The position numbers and the translations under genes were made by a program. From positions 1,860,001-1,924,000 of the forward strand of contig NZ_CP129992.1 of NCBI RefSeq assembly GCF_030505615.1: a DNA stretch of 64,000 nt, written 5' to 3'. Shown here piece by piece: positions 24,655-33,177 of this stretch. Under the pieces are notes generated by a model. It made no database searches, was not told where the DNA came from, and saw nothing but the letters and a program-made list of their open reading frames with translations. Positions within the stretch are counted from its first letter, which is position 1; every line of letters begins with the position of its first letter. This DNA comes from Salinibaculum rarum (lineage in GTDB: Archaea > Halobacteriota > Halobacteria > Halobacteriales > Haloarculaceae).

Positions 24655-26298
24655 GTGTCCGGACTGGACCCCGTCCGTCTCGTACTCGCCTGTTCGGTAG
24701 CGGCGGCGCTGCTCGTCGTCGGCACTCTGCCGGTCGCCGGGGCTGACGGACCTGTTGCTTCCGTCGCTGACGAGCAGTCCTCGACTGGGCCGCGTCTCGT
24801 GGCGGCCTATCCCAATCCCGTCATTGACGGCGACGCTGGTGAGTACGTCGTCGTCTCGGTCCCGCCGGCGACCGACCTCGGGTCGTATTCGCTGGCTGAC
24901 GACGACTCCGCCGTCTCTCTGCCGAATCGGACCGCGAGCGGGCGAGTCGTGCTGTCGACGGCACCGAACGCCACGGCATCACTCGTCGATGCGGACCCAC
25001 TTCCCGTCTCCGACCACCTCGAACTCGCAAACGGTGGGGAATCTCTCACGCTCTCTCACAACGGTACCGTGGTCGACCGCCTGAACTACACCGACGCACC
25101 GTCGGGGGAGCTCCGGGTGGTTGCTGGGACACGACGGTGGCGTCCGCTGGGTGCGACCGACCGCCCTGTCGTAACCGGAGATTCAGGGACCGTAACGGCA
25201 TTTGCGCTTCCTGACGCACCAGCGGTTGCGACGGAGACGCTTGCGGGCGCGGACAGCCGAATTCTCCTCGCCGGATACACGCTGGGAGACGATGCAGTCG
25301 CCGACGAGCTTCTGGCGGCCGCCGCCCGGAACGTCACCGTTCGCGTGCTGGTCGATGGCGACCCCGTCGGCGGGACAGCACGCCGGCAGGCGAGGCTTCT
25401 CGACCGGCTCGCCGATGCCGGTATCGAGGTCCGGGTGCTGGGTGGGGAACGTGCCCGATACAATTTCCACCACGCCAAGTACGCCGTCGTCGACGACCGC
25501 GCGCTCGTCGCCACGGAAAACTGGAAACACGCCGGCCTCGGTGGCAACGGGAGCCGCGGCTGGGGAGTCGTCACCAGCCAACCACGCATCGTGCAGGGCC
25601 TCGCTGCAACCTTTCGTGCAGACGCCGGCTGGCACGACGCGCGACCCTGGACGGCATACCGCGCCGACGAATCTTTCCAAGAGGCGCCCCCGGCAAACGA
25701 GACGTACCCGACGAGATTTCAGCCCCGCTCGGTCCGAGTTGAGGAGACACGCCTGCTCGTCGCACCAGACAACGCCGAGACGACGGTCCTGAATCTCATC
25801 GACAACGCCACGGAGACGCTCGCCATCCAGCAGGTGTCGATTGGTGGCCGCGGCCAGCCGTTCGTCCAGGCGGCGCTCGCGGCCGCCCGTCGCGGGGTGA
25901 CGGTCCGTATTCTGCTCAGCAGCGCGTGGTACGTCGAAGACGAGAACCGCAAACTCGTCGACTGGCTCGACGAGCGGGCGAGCCGGGAGAACCTCCCGCT
26001 CGAGGCCCGGCTCGCCAAACCACGGGGTCAGTTCGAGAAAGTCCACACGAAGGGGCTGATTGTTGACGGCGACCAGGTCGTCTTTGGGAGTATGAACTGG
26101 AACAACAATTCCGCGCACGAGAACCGCGAGGTCGTCCTCGTGCTGGAGGGCAAAGAGGCTGGGACCTACTACGGGCGCGTGTTCGACGCCGACTGGCCAG
26201 TCGCGCCCCCGCTCTCTCTCGGGGTGGTCGCTGCCGTCCTCGCTGTCACCCTGGTCGCCTGTCGGGCCGGCAGCCGATTAGAATTTAACTCTCACTGA
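24655..26298 (+). CDS. Secreted phospholipase D-like protein with lamin-tail domain
   Basis: A 547-residue protein starting at GTG 24655 with a Sec-type signal peptide (residues about 6-30, LVLACSVAAALLVVGTLPVA). A lamin-tail-like beta domain (about 40-150) is followed by two PLD catalytic motifs: H273-x-K275-x4-D280 (HHAKYAVVDD) and H464-x-K466-x4-D471 (VHTKGLIVDG). A C-terminal membrane helix (LGVVAAVLAVTLVACRAG) would anchor it with the catalytic part outside. PLD-family enzymes include nucleases and phospholipases. The lamin-tail domain accompanies extracellular nucleases in other species, so DNA scavenging is a reasonable guess. Confidence 0.85.
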   Translation: MSGLDPVRLVLACSVAAALLVVGTLPVAGADGPVASVADEQSSTGPRLVAAYPNPVIDGDAGEYVVVSVPPATDLGSYSLADDDSAVSLPNRTASGRVVLSTAPNATASLVDADPLPVSDHLELANGGESLTLSHNGTVVDRLNYTDAPSGELRVVAGTRRWRPLGATDRPVVTGDSGTVTAFALPDAPAVATETLAGADSRILLAGYTLGDDAVADELLAAAARNVTVRVLVDGDPVGGTARRQARLLDRLADAGIEVRVLGGERARYNFHHAKYAVVDDRALVATENWKHAGLGGNGSRGWGVVTSQPRIVQGLAATFRADAGWHDARPWTAYRADESFQEAPPANETYPTRFQPRSVRVEETRLLVAPDNAETTVLNLIDNATETLAIQQVSIGGRGQPFVQAALAAARRGVTVRILLSSAWYVEDENRKLVDWLDERASRENLPLEARLAKPRGQFEKVHTKGLIVDGDQVVFGSMNWNNNSAHENREVVLVLEGKEAGTYYGRVFDADWPVAPPLSLGVVAAVLAVTLVACRAGSRLEFNSH

Positions 26299-26345
26299 TG
26301 GTTGTCTGACGGACACTTTTGTGTGGTGGTGTCTGTCACTCGAGT

Positions 26346-26567
26346 ATGGGAGTACCACGCGTGTGGCTGGACGTCAACCGCGGTCGCCAGTCGCGAGACG
26401 ACGCGTCCGGGACTGGAGACTCACCACCAGAAGCGAGTGAGAACACCGACGCGAACGGAACAGCGTCGAAAACGAATCCGTGGGACGACGTGGAAGCCGC
26501 GCGGCGACCGAGTCAGACCGACGTCGACTTGCCGACACCGAAGACCGACCAGCCAGCGGACGATTAG
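26346..26567 (+). CDS. Small acidic hypothetical protein
   Basis: A 73-residue protein, ATG at 26346. The N-terminus MGVPRVWLDVNRGRQSR is followed by a low-complexity, Asp/Thr/Pro-rich tail that looks disordered. No family is recognised. Its stop codon overlaps the stop of the convergent DHH nuclease gene by 4 bp (26564-26567). Composition fits a real haloarchaeal gene rather than a shadow frame, but support is modest. Confidence 0.55.
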   Translation: MGVPRVWLDVNRGRQSRDDASGTGDSPPEASENTDANGTASKTNPWDDVEAARRPSQTDVDLPTPKTDQPADD

Positions 26568-28480
26568 GCGTCGTCGGGCAGTGCGGCCGAACTCTGGAGG
26601 TCTTCGTCGATTTCTGCCTCGGACATCTTCTCGACGAGTGCGTCCAGTACTTCTTCGCGGCGTCCTTTGACGAACTTGATAGAGCCGACGACGAGGTGAC
26701 CGCCGCCGCTGACGCCCGCGCCCGGGAGTTCGTCGGTCAGTTCCGTGACCATCTGCGGGATGTCCAGGCGGACACCGTCAGAACGGAGCACGGCAAAGTC
26801 CGGCCCGTAGCCGATGGTGATGACTGGGTCGCCGGTCTCGGCGACTTTCCGGTCGTGGACTTTTCCCGTCGTCTTTCCGGGTGCGGGGTAGGTAAAGCGC
26901 TTGGCGTGATTTTCGACGTCCAGCCGGTAGAGGTGGGCGCCGTTGTCGAGGTCCTCGGTTTCGACGTGGGCGAGCGCGCCGTCGAGTTGGTCTTCGACGT
27001 CCGATTCTGCGCCTTCGACGAGCAGGTCGACCAGCTGTTCGTGCCGGTCTCGGTCGTCGCAGTTGACGTTGAGGACGTCGTTGATGAACTCCCGCCCGTC
27101 GTTGTATCGCAGCCAGAAGGTGGCATAGTCCAGCGCTTCGCCGATGTCACGCAGCCGGGACTCCTCGTAGCCGGCTTCTTTTGCGAGGTCGATGTACTCG
27201 GGCATCGCTTCGCCCTCCGAGCGGTCTGAGAGACCAGCGACCGCGGGGACGTGTTCGAGTTCCGACGTGAGGTCGGGGGCAATCATCCGCGCGATTTCGA
27301 CGCTCATCATCCCGGTCGTGATGCGGTAGTCCTCGTCGTGGAGGTAGGGGTTGACGTGGGCGTCCACGAGCGGTTCGACGACCTCGGGGTCGGGGTGGTG
27401 GTGGTCGACCACGAGAATCGGCACGTCGTAGTGGGCCAGATTCTGGTAGGCCGGCGTGTCCTCCTCGGTCGACCCGTTGTCGAGCATCAGGAGGAGCGGA
27501 AGCTTCTGGCCGTGGCGCTTGCGGTCTTCCAGTGCGTAGTTCAGGTCGCGAGTGACGTCTTCCATCTCGTAGAACGGCGCCTTGCTCGGGAGTCGCTTGA
27601 GCAGGTGCCGCGCTGCGTCGGGGTCCTCGTAGACCTCTTCGATGAACTCTTCGAGCGCGTACTGGAGGGGAACGCTCGCACAGAGTCCGTCACCGTCGGC
27701 GTGGTGGCGCATCCGGATGGGTCGCCCCTCCAGGATTGTCGTCCGGAGTCGGCGAGCGATGTCCTGCAAGTCCCCGCGGAGTTTCTCGAAGGCGGGCCAG
27801 TCGGCCAGCGGGTCGACCTCGGCGGGAGACGCGAGGTCCTCGGTGGCTGCGTCGAGGCGGGCGCTGACGTCCGTTGCATCCTCGTCGTCGAGGACGCGGA
27901 TGTCATCGACTTCGATCTGGGCGGCACCCTCGCGTGACTCGACGGTCCCGGTCACGCGAACGATGTCGTCGAGTTCGATGTCGGGGTGGGCTCGGACGCC
28001 AGCCTCCTCGAAGGCGGCACAGGGGACGATAGCCCGTTCGCCACGGACCTGGAAGATGGTCGGGCCGCCGGTCTGTTTTATCTGGACGACCTGGCCGTCG
28101 AGGTGGACCGTCTGGCCGGTCGCCTCGGCGACTGCCGCGGCGTCGACCTTGGCCCCGTGACCGACCGGTTCGGTCTCGGCGTCGGCGAGTTGCACTTCGG
28201 AGAAGCTCACGTCGCCGTCGGGAAGAATCTCGGTGAGTTCCACGATGAGGTCCTCGCCCACCTCGTAGTTGTCGATGAGGTTCGAACTGTGGACGAGTCC
28301 GGAGACGCGGTCAGAGACGTCGACGAAGACGCCGTAGTCCATGACGCCGTTGACTGTTGCGTGATACCGTGCGCCTTCTTCGAGGTCTTCGAGCGTGCAA
28401 TCTGCAGCGAGGTCGTAGACAGTGGCCCGCTGTTCCGGGGCCGTGGTACCGGCATTTCCGGTACCGTTCGGTGGAGACAT
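26564..28480 (-). CDS. DHH-family phosphoesterase with S1 and OB-fold domains (RecJ-type nuclease)
   Basis: A 638-residue protein, ATG at 28480 chosen over a GTG two codons upstream. Domains: an S1 RNA-binding domain at about 35-100 (GVMDYGVFVDVSDRVSGLVH), an OB-fold domain at about 125-195, then DHH phosphoesterase motifs HHADGDG (259-265), LDNGS (333-337) and VDHHHPDPE (358-366). The DHHA1 motif is GGGHLVVGS near the C-terminus. This arrangement is that of the archaeal RecJ-like exonucleases that work on single-stranded DNA or RNA. Unlike the RecJ-like protein at 20786, the metal-binding motifs are intact. A TATA-like box lies about 27 nt before the ATG. Confidence 0.9.
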   Translation of the reverse strand: MSPPNGTGNAGTTAPEQRATVYDLAADCTLEDLEEGARYHATVNGVMDYGVFVDVSDRVSGLVHSSNLIDNYEVGEDLIVELTEILPDGDVSFSEVQLADAETEPVGHGAKVDAAAVAEATGQTVHLDGQVVQIKQTGGPTIFQVRGERAIVPCAAFEEAGVRAHPDIELDDIVRVTGTVESREGAAQIEVDDIRVLDDEDATDVSARLDAATEDLASPAEVDPLADWPAFEKLRGDLQDIARRLRTTILEGRPIRMRHHADGDGLCASVPLQYALEEFIEEVYEDPDAARHLLKRLPSKAPFYEMEDVTRDLNYALEDRKRHGQKLPLLLMLDNGSTEEDTPAYQNLAHYDVPILVVDHHHPDPEVVEPLVDAHVNPYLHDEDYRITTGMMSVEIARMIAPDLTSELEHVPAVAGLSDRSEGEAMPEYIDLAKEAGYEESRLRDIGEALDYATFWLRYNDGREFINDVLNVNCDDRDRHEQLVDLLVEGAESDVEDQLDGALAHVETEDLDNGAHLYRLDVENHAKRFTYPAPGKTTGKVHDRKVAETGDPVITIGYGPDFAVLRSDGVRLDIPQMVTELTDELPGAGVSGGGHLVVGSIKFVKGRREEVLDALVEKMSEAEIDEDLQSSAALPDDA

Positions 28481-28502
28481 GGACACCTCTTCGGCGTTCG
28501 AG

Positions 28503-28549
28503 CGTTTTTAAGCTTCGATACGTGCCGGCACGGGAGCGGAACGCTTAGA
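28503..28549. promoter_or_regulatory. Divergent promoter region, DHH nuclease and JAMM-ribL
   Basis: On the minus strand a TAAAAA run (28505-28510) is centred about 27 nt before the ATG at 28480. On the plus strand CTTAGAA (28543-28549) is about 28 nt before the ATG at 28574. Both genes therefore appear to have leaderless transcripts from back-to-back promoters. Confidence 0.5.
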
Positions 28550-28573
28550 AAGTCACGGGACCGAGCGACGGGT

Positions 28574-29080
28574 ATGGGATTGTTCCGCTCGGGCGAGATT
28601 CTCGGCATCGCCGAATCCGCACTCGAGTTCGCCCTGGCGGCCTCCGAAGAGGCCCACCCCAACGAGTACATGGGGTTGCTCCGCGGTGAACAGGCGAGCA
28701 ACGTCGGACTCGACGAGCACGGCACCGTCCTCACCGAGGTGCTCGTCGTTCCCGGAACCGAGAGCAACCCGGTCAGTGCCTCGTTCAACACGAACATGGT
28801 GCCAAACGATTTGAGCGCGACCGGCTCGATTCACTCACACCCCAACGGCGTCCTCCGTCCGAGCGACGCGGACCTGGCCACCTTCGGTCGGAACAAGGTC
28901 CACATCATCGTCGGTGCGCCGTACGGCCGCACTGACTGGGAGGCCTTCGACCGGGAGGGCGAGGTCATCGACCTGCCGGTCCTCGACGTCGACCCGCCCG
29001 AAGAGGAGTTTTTCGACATCACGCAGGAAGATATCGACCGCGAGCACCGCGGCGAGACTGAGGGGGACCGGTGGTCGTGA
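28574..29080 (+). CDS. JAMM/MPN (Mov34) family metalloprotease
   Basis: A 168-residue protein from ATG 28574. The JAMM zinc signature is complete: Glu31, then [16 protein letters not shown] with His87, His89, Ser97 and Asp100. Archaeal JAMM enzymes such as HvJAMM1 remove ubiquitin-like SAMP modifiers; this one could be a paralog with a similar isopeptidase role, though substrates are unknown. The stop shares one base with the ribL start (TGATG), so expression is coupled to FAD synthesis. The C-terminal tail is acidic ([18 protein letters not shown]). Confidence 0.88.
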   Translation: MGLFRSGEILGIAESALEFALAASEEAHPNEYMGLLRGEQASNVGLDEHGTVLTEVLVVPGTESNPVSASFNTNMVPNDLSATGSIHSHPNGVLRPSDADLATFGRNKVHIIVGAPYGRTDWEAFDREGEVIDLPVLDVDPPEEEFFDITQEDIDREHRGETEGDRWS

Positions 29081-29505
29081 TGGAGCGGGTCGTCGCACAG
29101 GGGACGTTCGACATTCTCCACCCCGGCCACGTCCACTACCTCCGGGACGCCGCGTCGATGGGGGATGAACTGCACGTCATCGTCGCCCGGTCGGGAAACG
29201 TCACGCACAAACCGTCGCCGGTTGTCCCTGGCCCACAGCGCGTCGAGATGGTCGAAGCGCTGGAACCGGTCGACCACGCCCGACTCGGCCACCCCGAGGA
29301 CATCTTCGTTCCAATCGAGGAAATCGACCCGTCGGTCATCGCGCTGGGCCACGACCAGCACCACGACGTGGCTGGTATCGAGGCGGCACTCGCCGAACGC
29401 GGTATCGACTGTGAGGTGGCTCGCGCCTCCGGTCGCGAGGCGGGGCCTGACGAGATTCTCTCGACCGGGCAGATTATCGAAAAGATTCTGGACGAACGGG
29501 CCTAG
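29080..29505 (+). CDS. ribL: Archaeal FAD synthase (RibL)
   Basis: A 141-residue nucleotidyltransferase that transfers AMP from ATP to FMN to make FAD. The HxGH motif is in [14 protein letters not shown] (His14, Gly16, His17), and the second nucleotide-binding motif resembles EILSTGQII near the C-terminus. It is the usual length for archaeal RibL. The ATG at 29080 overlaps the JAMM stop. The end overlaps by 4 bp with the convergent aminotransferase gene; lumazine synthase, an earlier step of flavin synthesis, is one gene further on. Confidence 0.92.
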   Translation: MERVVAQGTFDILHPGHVHYLRDAASMGDELHVIVARSGNVTHKPSPVVPGPQRVEMVEALEPVDHARLGHPEDIFVPIEEIDPSVIALGHDQHHDVAGIEAALAERGIDCEVARASGREAGPDEILSTGQIIEKILDERA

Positions 29506-30656
29506 AGCAGGTCTTCGTCGTCGAGCCGTTCGACGGCCTCTTCGAGTCGCGCTTTGCTGTTCGCGTAGGAGATACGCGCGTAGCCGGGCGTCCCGAAGGC
29601 GCTGCCGGGCACCGTCGCGACGTGGGCGTTCTCGATGGCGTCCTCACACCAGGCCTGGTCGTCGTCGTCGACGGGCAACATCATGTAGAAGGCACCCTGT
29701 GGCGTGGCAATCTGTTTGCCTCGCTGTTCGAACTCCTCGACGAGCAGGTCGCGTCGCTCCTCGAACGCGGCGACCATCTCGTCGATGGCCTCGTCGGTGT
29801 TTTCGAGTGCTTCGATGCCTGCGTGCTGGACGAAGTTGACCGCACAGGAGACGGAGTGGCCGTGGACCTTCCCGGCCTGGCCGACCAGTTCCTCGGGACC
29901 GGCGAAGTAGCCGAGCCGCCAGCCGGTCATCGCGTAGGACTTCGAGAAGCCGTTGACCGTGATGGTACGGTCGCGCATCCCCTCCAGCGTGCCGAGATTG
30001 GTAAAGGACACGTCGTCGTAGAGAATCTGGTCGTAGATTTCGTCGGCGATGACCGTCACGTCGTGGTTGACAGCCATGTCGCGGACGCCCTTGAGAGCAG
30101 TCTCGGAGTAGACTGCACCGTGGGGGTTGCCCGGCGTGTTCAACACGAGGAGCTTGGTGTCGTCGGTGACGGCACCACGGAGGTCGCCGAGCGCATCTTC
30201 CAGACGGAAGTCGTACTGGGACGTGTCGACGCGGTTGAGGTCGGCCCCAGCAATCTTGGCCATCGCCTCGTAGGAGACCCAGGCGGGGTCGAGCAAGACG
30301 ACTTCGTCGCCGTCCTCGATGAGCGTCTGGAACACCTCGAAGAGGGCCTGCTTTGCACCCGGGGTGACCATGATGTTCTCGGGGCCGTACTGGTTGAGGC
30401 CGCGCTCGTGGAGGTCGTCGGCGATAGCCTCTCGGAGTTCCGGAATGCCCTGCGAGGGTGTGTAGCCGGTCTTGCCCGCTTCGAGGGCTTCTTCGGCGGC
30501 GTCTTTGATGTTCTGTGGGGTGTCGAAGTCCGGTTCGCCGACGCTGAGGTCGACGACGTCCGTTCCGTCGGCTTCGAGTTCCGATGCTTTGTTGCTGATT
30601 GCGAGCGTTGCGCTCGGTTCGACGCGTGTGACGCGGTCTGCGAAATTGAGTGTCAT
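29502..30656 (-). CDS. Pyridoxal-phosphate aminotransferase, class I
   Basis: A 384-residue fold-type I aminotransferase, ATG at 30656. PLP Lys239 is in [28 protein letters not shown] (173-180) replaces the usual NPTG, and ADEIYDQI (204-211) holds the ring. The sequence is closest in feel to AspC/AspB-type aspartate aminotransferases. An in-frame extension upstream to 31160 runs over ribH and is not real. Its start overlaps the ribH stop (ATGA), so it is co-transcribed with lumazine synthase. Confidence 0.93.
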   Translation of the reverse strand: MTLNFADRVTRVEPSATLAISNKASELEADGTDVVDLSVGEPDFDTPQNIKDAAEEALEAGKTGYTPSQGIPELREAIADDLHERGLNQYGPENIMVTPGAKQALFEVFQTLIEDGDEVVLLDPAWVSYEAMAKIAGADLNRVDTSQYDFRLEDALGDLRGAVTDDTKLLVLNTPGNPHGAVYSETALKGVRDMAVNHDVTVIADEIYDQILYDDVSFTNLGTLEGMRDRTITVNGFSKSYAMTGWRLGYFAGPEELVGQAGKVHGHSVSCAVNFVQHAGIEALENTDEAIDEMVAAFEERRDLLVEEFEQRGKQIATPQGAFYMMLPVDDDDQAWCEDAIENAHVATVPGSAFGTPGYARISYANSKARLEEAVERLDDEDLL

Positions 30657-31066
30657 GATTCGAGTTCGTGTACCATATCGACTGCACTGTTGACGGCTGT
30701 CGCGCCGTGGTCGATGCGCGCTGCGGCTTCGTCTTGGCTCATACCCGGACCGATGATACCCAGCGTCACCGGTGTGTCCCGGTCGAGGCTCACATCGGTC
30801 AGCGCCTGCGCGGCGGCGTCTCCGATGACCTGGTCGTGGTCGGTATCGCCGGTTACGATAGCACCGATGACGGCCACGGCCTCGATGTCGTCGCGCCGCG
30901 CCAGCCGGTCCGCTGCCAGCGGCGTGTCGTACGACCCCGGTACGTTCAGGGTCTCGACGATGTCTGCACCGCGCTCGCTGGCTGCCTCGCGGGCGCGTTC
31001 GGCCATCTCGTGGGTGATTGGCCGGTCTTTGTTGAACTGGGCGACGACCAGTCCGAGCTGTACCAT
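30653..31066 (-). CDS. ribH: 6,7-dimethyl-8-ribityllumazine synthase
   Basis: A 137-residue enzyme of riboflavin synthesis that joins 5-amino-6-ribitylaminouracil to dihydroxybutanone phosphate. Conserved segments: VAQFNKDRPIT near the N-terminus, NVPGSYDTPLAADRLA (substrate site), IGAIVTGDTDHDQVIGDAAA (His in the active site), and TPVTLGIIGPGMSQDEAAAR. Length is normal for the archaeal, short form. It precedes the aminotransferase in a two-gene unit and diverges from the Agl23-like gene. Confidence 0.95.
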   Translation of the reverse strand: MVQLGLVVAQFNKDRPITHEMAERAREAASERGADIVETLNVPGSYDTPLAADRLARRDDIEAVAVIGAIVTGDTDHDQVIGDAAAQALTDVSLDRDTPVTLGIIGPGMSQDEAAARIDHGATAVNSAVDMVHELES

Positions 31067-31174
31067 ATTGTCTCCGGGGTGACCTGCGGTAAAAGAAGTA
31101 CCGTTCTCTGTACGCCTGGCACGCTCTCGCCGGTAACCGTAACCATTCTAACGGTCCCACTCGGCTGTCTGCGT

Positions 31175-33106
31175 ATGTCGGAGCGTCGCCCTGACGACGC
31201 CGGCCAGACGCCGGCTGGTGGTCGGTCCCCCGCCTTGCCCGCTATCCGAGAGCTGTTTGCCACTGTCTCACTCCGCCAGGCGGTGGCCGCGATCACTGCT
31301 CTCGCGCTCGCGATTCGCTTCGTCGGACTCGGTGCGCGCCCGTTCCACTTCGACGAAGCACGGGTCGCCTACTGGTCGCTGTACTACGTCGACAGCGGCC
31401 ACTTCGCGTACCGCCCTATCGTTCACGGCCCGTTCATCCAACTCGTCAACGCCTGGCTCGTCGGCCTCTTCGGGGCGAGCGACTTCCTCGCGCGCGCTCC
31501 CGTTGCAGTCGTCGGTGGCCTCCTCCCCGCCGCCACGTATCTCTACCGGGAACACCTCGAAAAGAGTGAAGTTGTCGTCCTCTCTCTTTTCCTTGCGTTC
31601 AACGCCATCTTCGTCTACTACTCGCGGTTTCTCCGCAGCGATATTTTGCTCGCCGGGTTCATGTTCGCCGGCTTCGGCTTCGTCGTCCGGTACTACGACA
31701 CGCGGCGCGTTCGCTATCTCTACGCCGCTGGCGCGCTCGTCGCGCTCGGGCTGACGACGAAAGAAAACGGGCTGGTCTACCTGCTGACGTGGGGCGGGGC
31801 GACGGCGCTGCTCGTCGACCACGCGCTTTTCCCGCCCCGTGGGTTCCGAAATGGAATCGACCGCATCAGACAGTCCCGTGTCGGTCGGTTCCTGGGTGAC
31901 TTGCGCGCCGTCGCGCTCGTCCCGTTCAGGGGGACGGCTGTTCTCGAAGAGCGCTGGGAAAATCCCAGAGCTGTTCGCCGGAGCGTCGCTCTGCTGGCTG
32001 TCCACGTCGTCGGTGCTGTCGCCGTCGCGTTCCTGATTCTCGTGTTCTTCTATGCGGACCGCGGGGCGGGCATCGATGGTCTCACCAATCCCCCCGCCGC
32101 TGTCGCCGCTGGCGAGACGGGACTGTGGCAGGCACTCGGACGACCGCTCCAGTTTCCGGGCTACGCGTTCGGTACCGTCGAACACGCCTTCTCGGAGGCT
32201 ATCAACCAGTGGGGGAGTGTCAGTGGAAACGGGGATACACCGTTTCTCGACCGATACGCATACACGCTGGGCCAGGAGCTCACGGCAATCCGGCGCGGTG
32301 CGCTGGCCGTCGCCGTTCTGGGTGTTCTGGGCTTCGTCTGGGAGCGGTACGGGTCCGAGACACCGCGGAATCTGGTGATGTTCATGTCCTACTGCGGGCT
32401 GGCGTCGGTCGTCGGCTACTCGCTGAAAAACGACCCGGGGACGGGCAAGTGGCTGACGATACATCTCATCCTCCCGATGATGATACCCGCTGCGGTCGGT
32501 GCGGGTCGACTCTACCGATGGGGCAGGCGGGCCGCCTCGAATCGCGACACCGTCGGGGTGTTTCTCGTCGTCGCCGTCGCGCTCTTGCTCGGTGCGCAGA
32601 TGGCGACCGCGACCATCTCGACGTCGTATCTCGATACGACTTCCGAGGACAACGGCTTCGTCCAGTACGCCCAGCCCGAAGCCGACGCTCGCGACGCCTT
32701 CACTGCAATCGGCGCCGTCAGCGACGGGCAAGGGACAGACGCCGTCATCTATCTCGACGAGAACCACTCGACGCAGTACGAACTCCTCGGCGACGAGTCG
32801 TACTGGTACAGGGAACCGGCGTGTGTCGGGAACTCCTGGACAAACACGTTGCCGCTCCCGTGGTACTTCGGGACGGCAGACACGAACGTCAGCTGTGTCG
32901 AGCAATCCGAGACTCTCACCGAGCAGGTCCAGACTGATGCGCCGCCGATGATAATCACCCACCCCGACGACCCGACGGTGCCGACCGAACTGCTCGCTGG
33001 GAACTACACCGCGCGCACGTTCAACCTCTACCGGGGCGCACACCCGGTCCGGTTCTACGTTCACGAGGACTACGTCGACGAGGCGCCGGGCTGGCCAACG
33101 CCCTGA
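31175..33106 (+). CDS. Agl23-like membrane protein (GT39/PMT-fold, TIGR03663 type)
   Basis: A 643-residue polytopic protein, ATG at 31175. After a polar N-terminus (about 35 residues) come about ten or more membrane helices. The first external loop has the PMT-superfamily motif RPFHFDEARVAYW (Asp-Glu pair), and FVYYSRFLRSDILLAGFMFA and LTTKENGLVYLLTWGG follow the pattern of glycosyltransferase family 39. This is the family associated with dolichol-phosphate-sugar flipping or transfer in haloarchaeal N-glycosylation (Agl23). The C-terminal 180 residues form an external domain. An upstream in-frame extension is antisense to ribH and rejected. Confidence 0.85.
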   Translation: MSERRPDDAGQTPAGGRSPALPAIRELFATVSLRQAVAAITALALAIRFVGLGARPFHFDEARVAYWSLYYVDSGHFAYRPIVHGPFIQLVNAWLVGLFGASDFLARAPVAVVGGLLPAATYLYREHLEKSEVVVLSLFLAFNAIFVYYSRFLRSDILLAGFMFAGFGFVVRYYDTRRVRYLYAAGALVALGLTTKENGLVYLLTWGGATALLVDHALFPPRGFRNGIDRIRQSRVGRFLGDLRAVALVPFRGTAVLEERWENPRAVRRSVALLAVHVVGAVAVAFLILVFFYADRGAGIDGLTNPPAAVAAGETGLWQALGRPLQFPGYAFGTVEHAFSEAINQWGSVSGNGDTPFLDRYAYTLGQELTAIRRGALAVAVLGVLGFVWERYGSETPRNLVMFMSYCGLASVVGYSLKNDPGTGKWLTIHLILPMMIPAAVGAGRLYRWGRRAASNRDTVGVFLVVAVALLLGAQMATATISTSYLDTTSEDNGFVQYAQPEADARDAFTAIGAVSDGQGTDAVIYLDENHSTQYELLGDESYWYREPACVGNSWTNTLPLPWYFGTADTNVSCVEQSETLTEQVQTDAPPMIITHPDDPTVPTELLAGNYTARTFNLYRGAHPVRFYVHEDYVDEAPGWPTP

Positions 33107-33148
33107 GTGGCGGAGCGTCCGGTCGCCACCCACCGGATGAAACAACCC

Positions 33149-33153
33149 TTATA
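33149..33153 (+). promoter_or_regulatory. TATA box for purK
   Basis: TTATA within CCCTTATAGCC, centred 27 nt before the purK ATG at 33178, with an upstream BRE-like GAAACAA. This predicts a leaderless purK-purE transcript. Confidence 0.6.
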
Positions 33154-33177
33154 GCCTTCGGTGGGGAACGCCGCGGT

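Noticed and set aside
29502-31160. Aminotransferase as a 552-residue fusion extending over ribH
   Set aside because: The extra N-terminal part is out of frame with ribH and has no domain; the ATG at 30656 gives a normal-length enzyme with an ATGA overlap.
31268-33145. A 625-codon open frame on the minus strand
   Set aside because: Antisense of the Agl23-like gene; no signal, motif or domain, and composition is that of a complementary-strand shadow.
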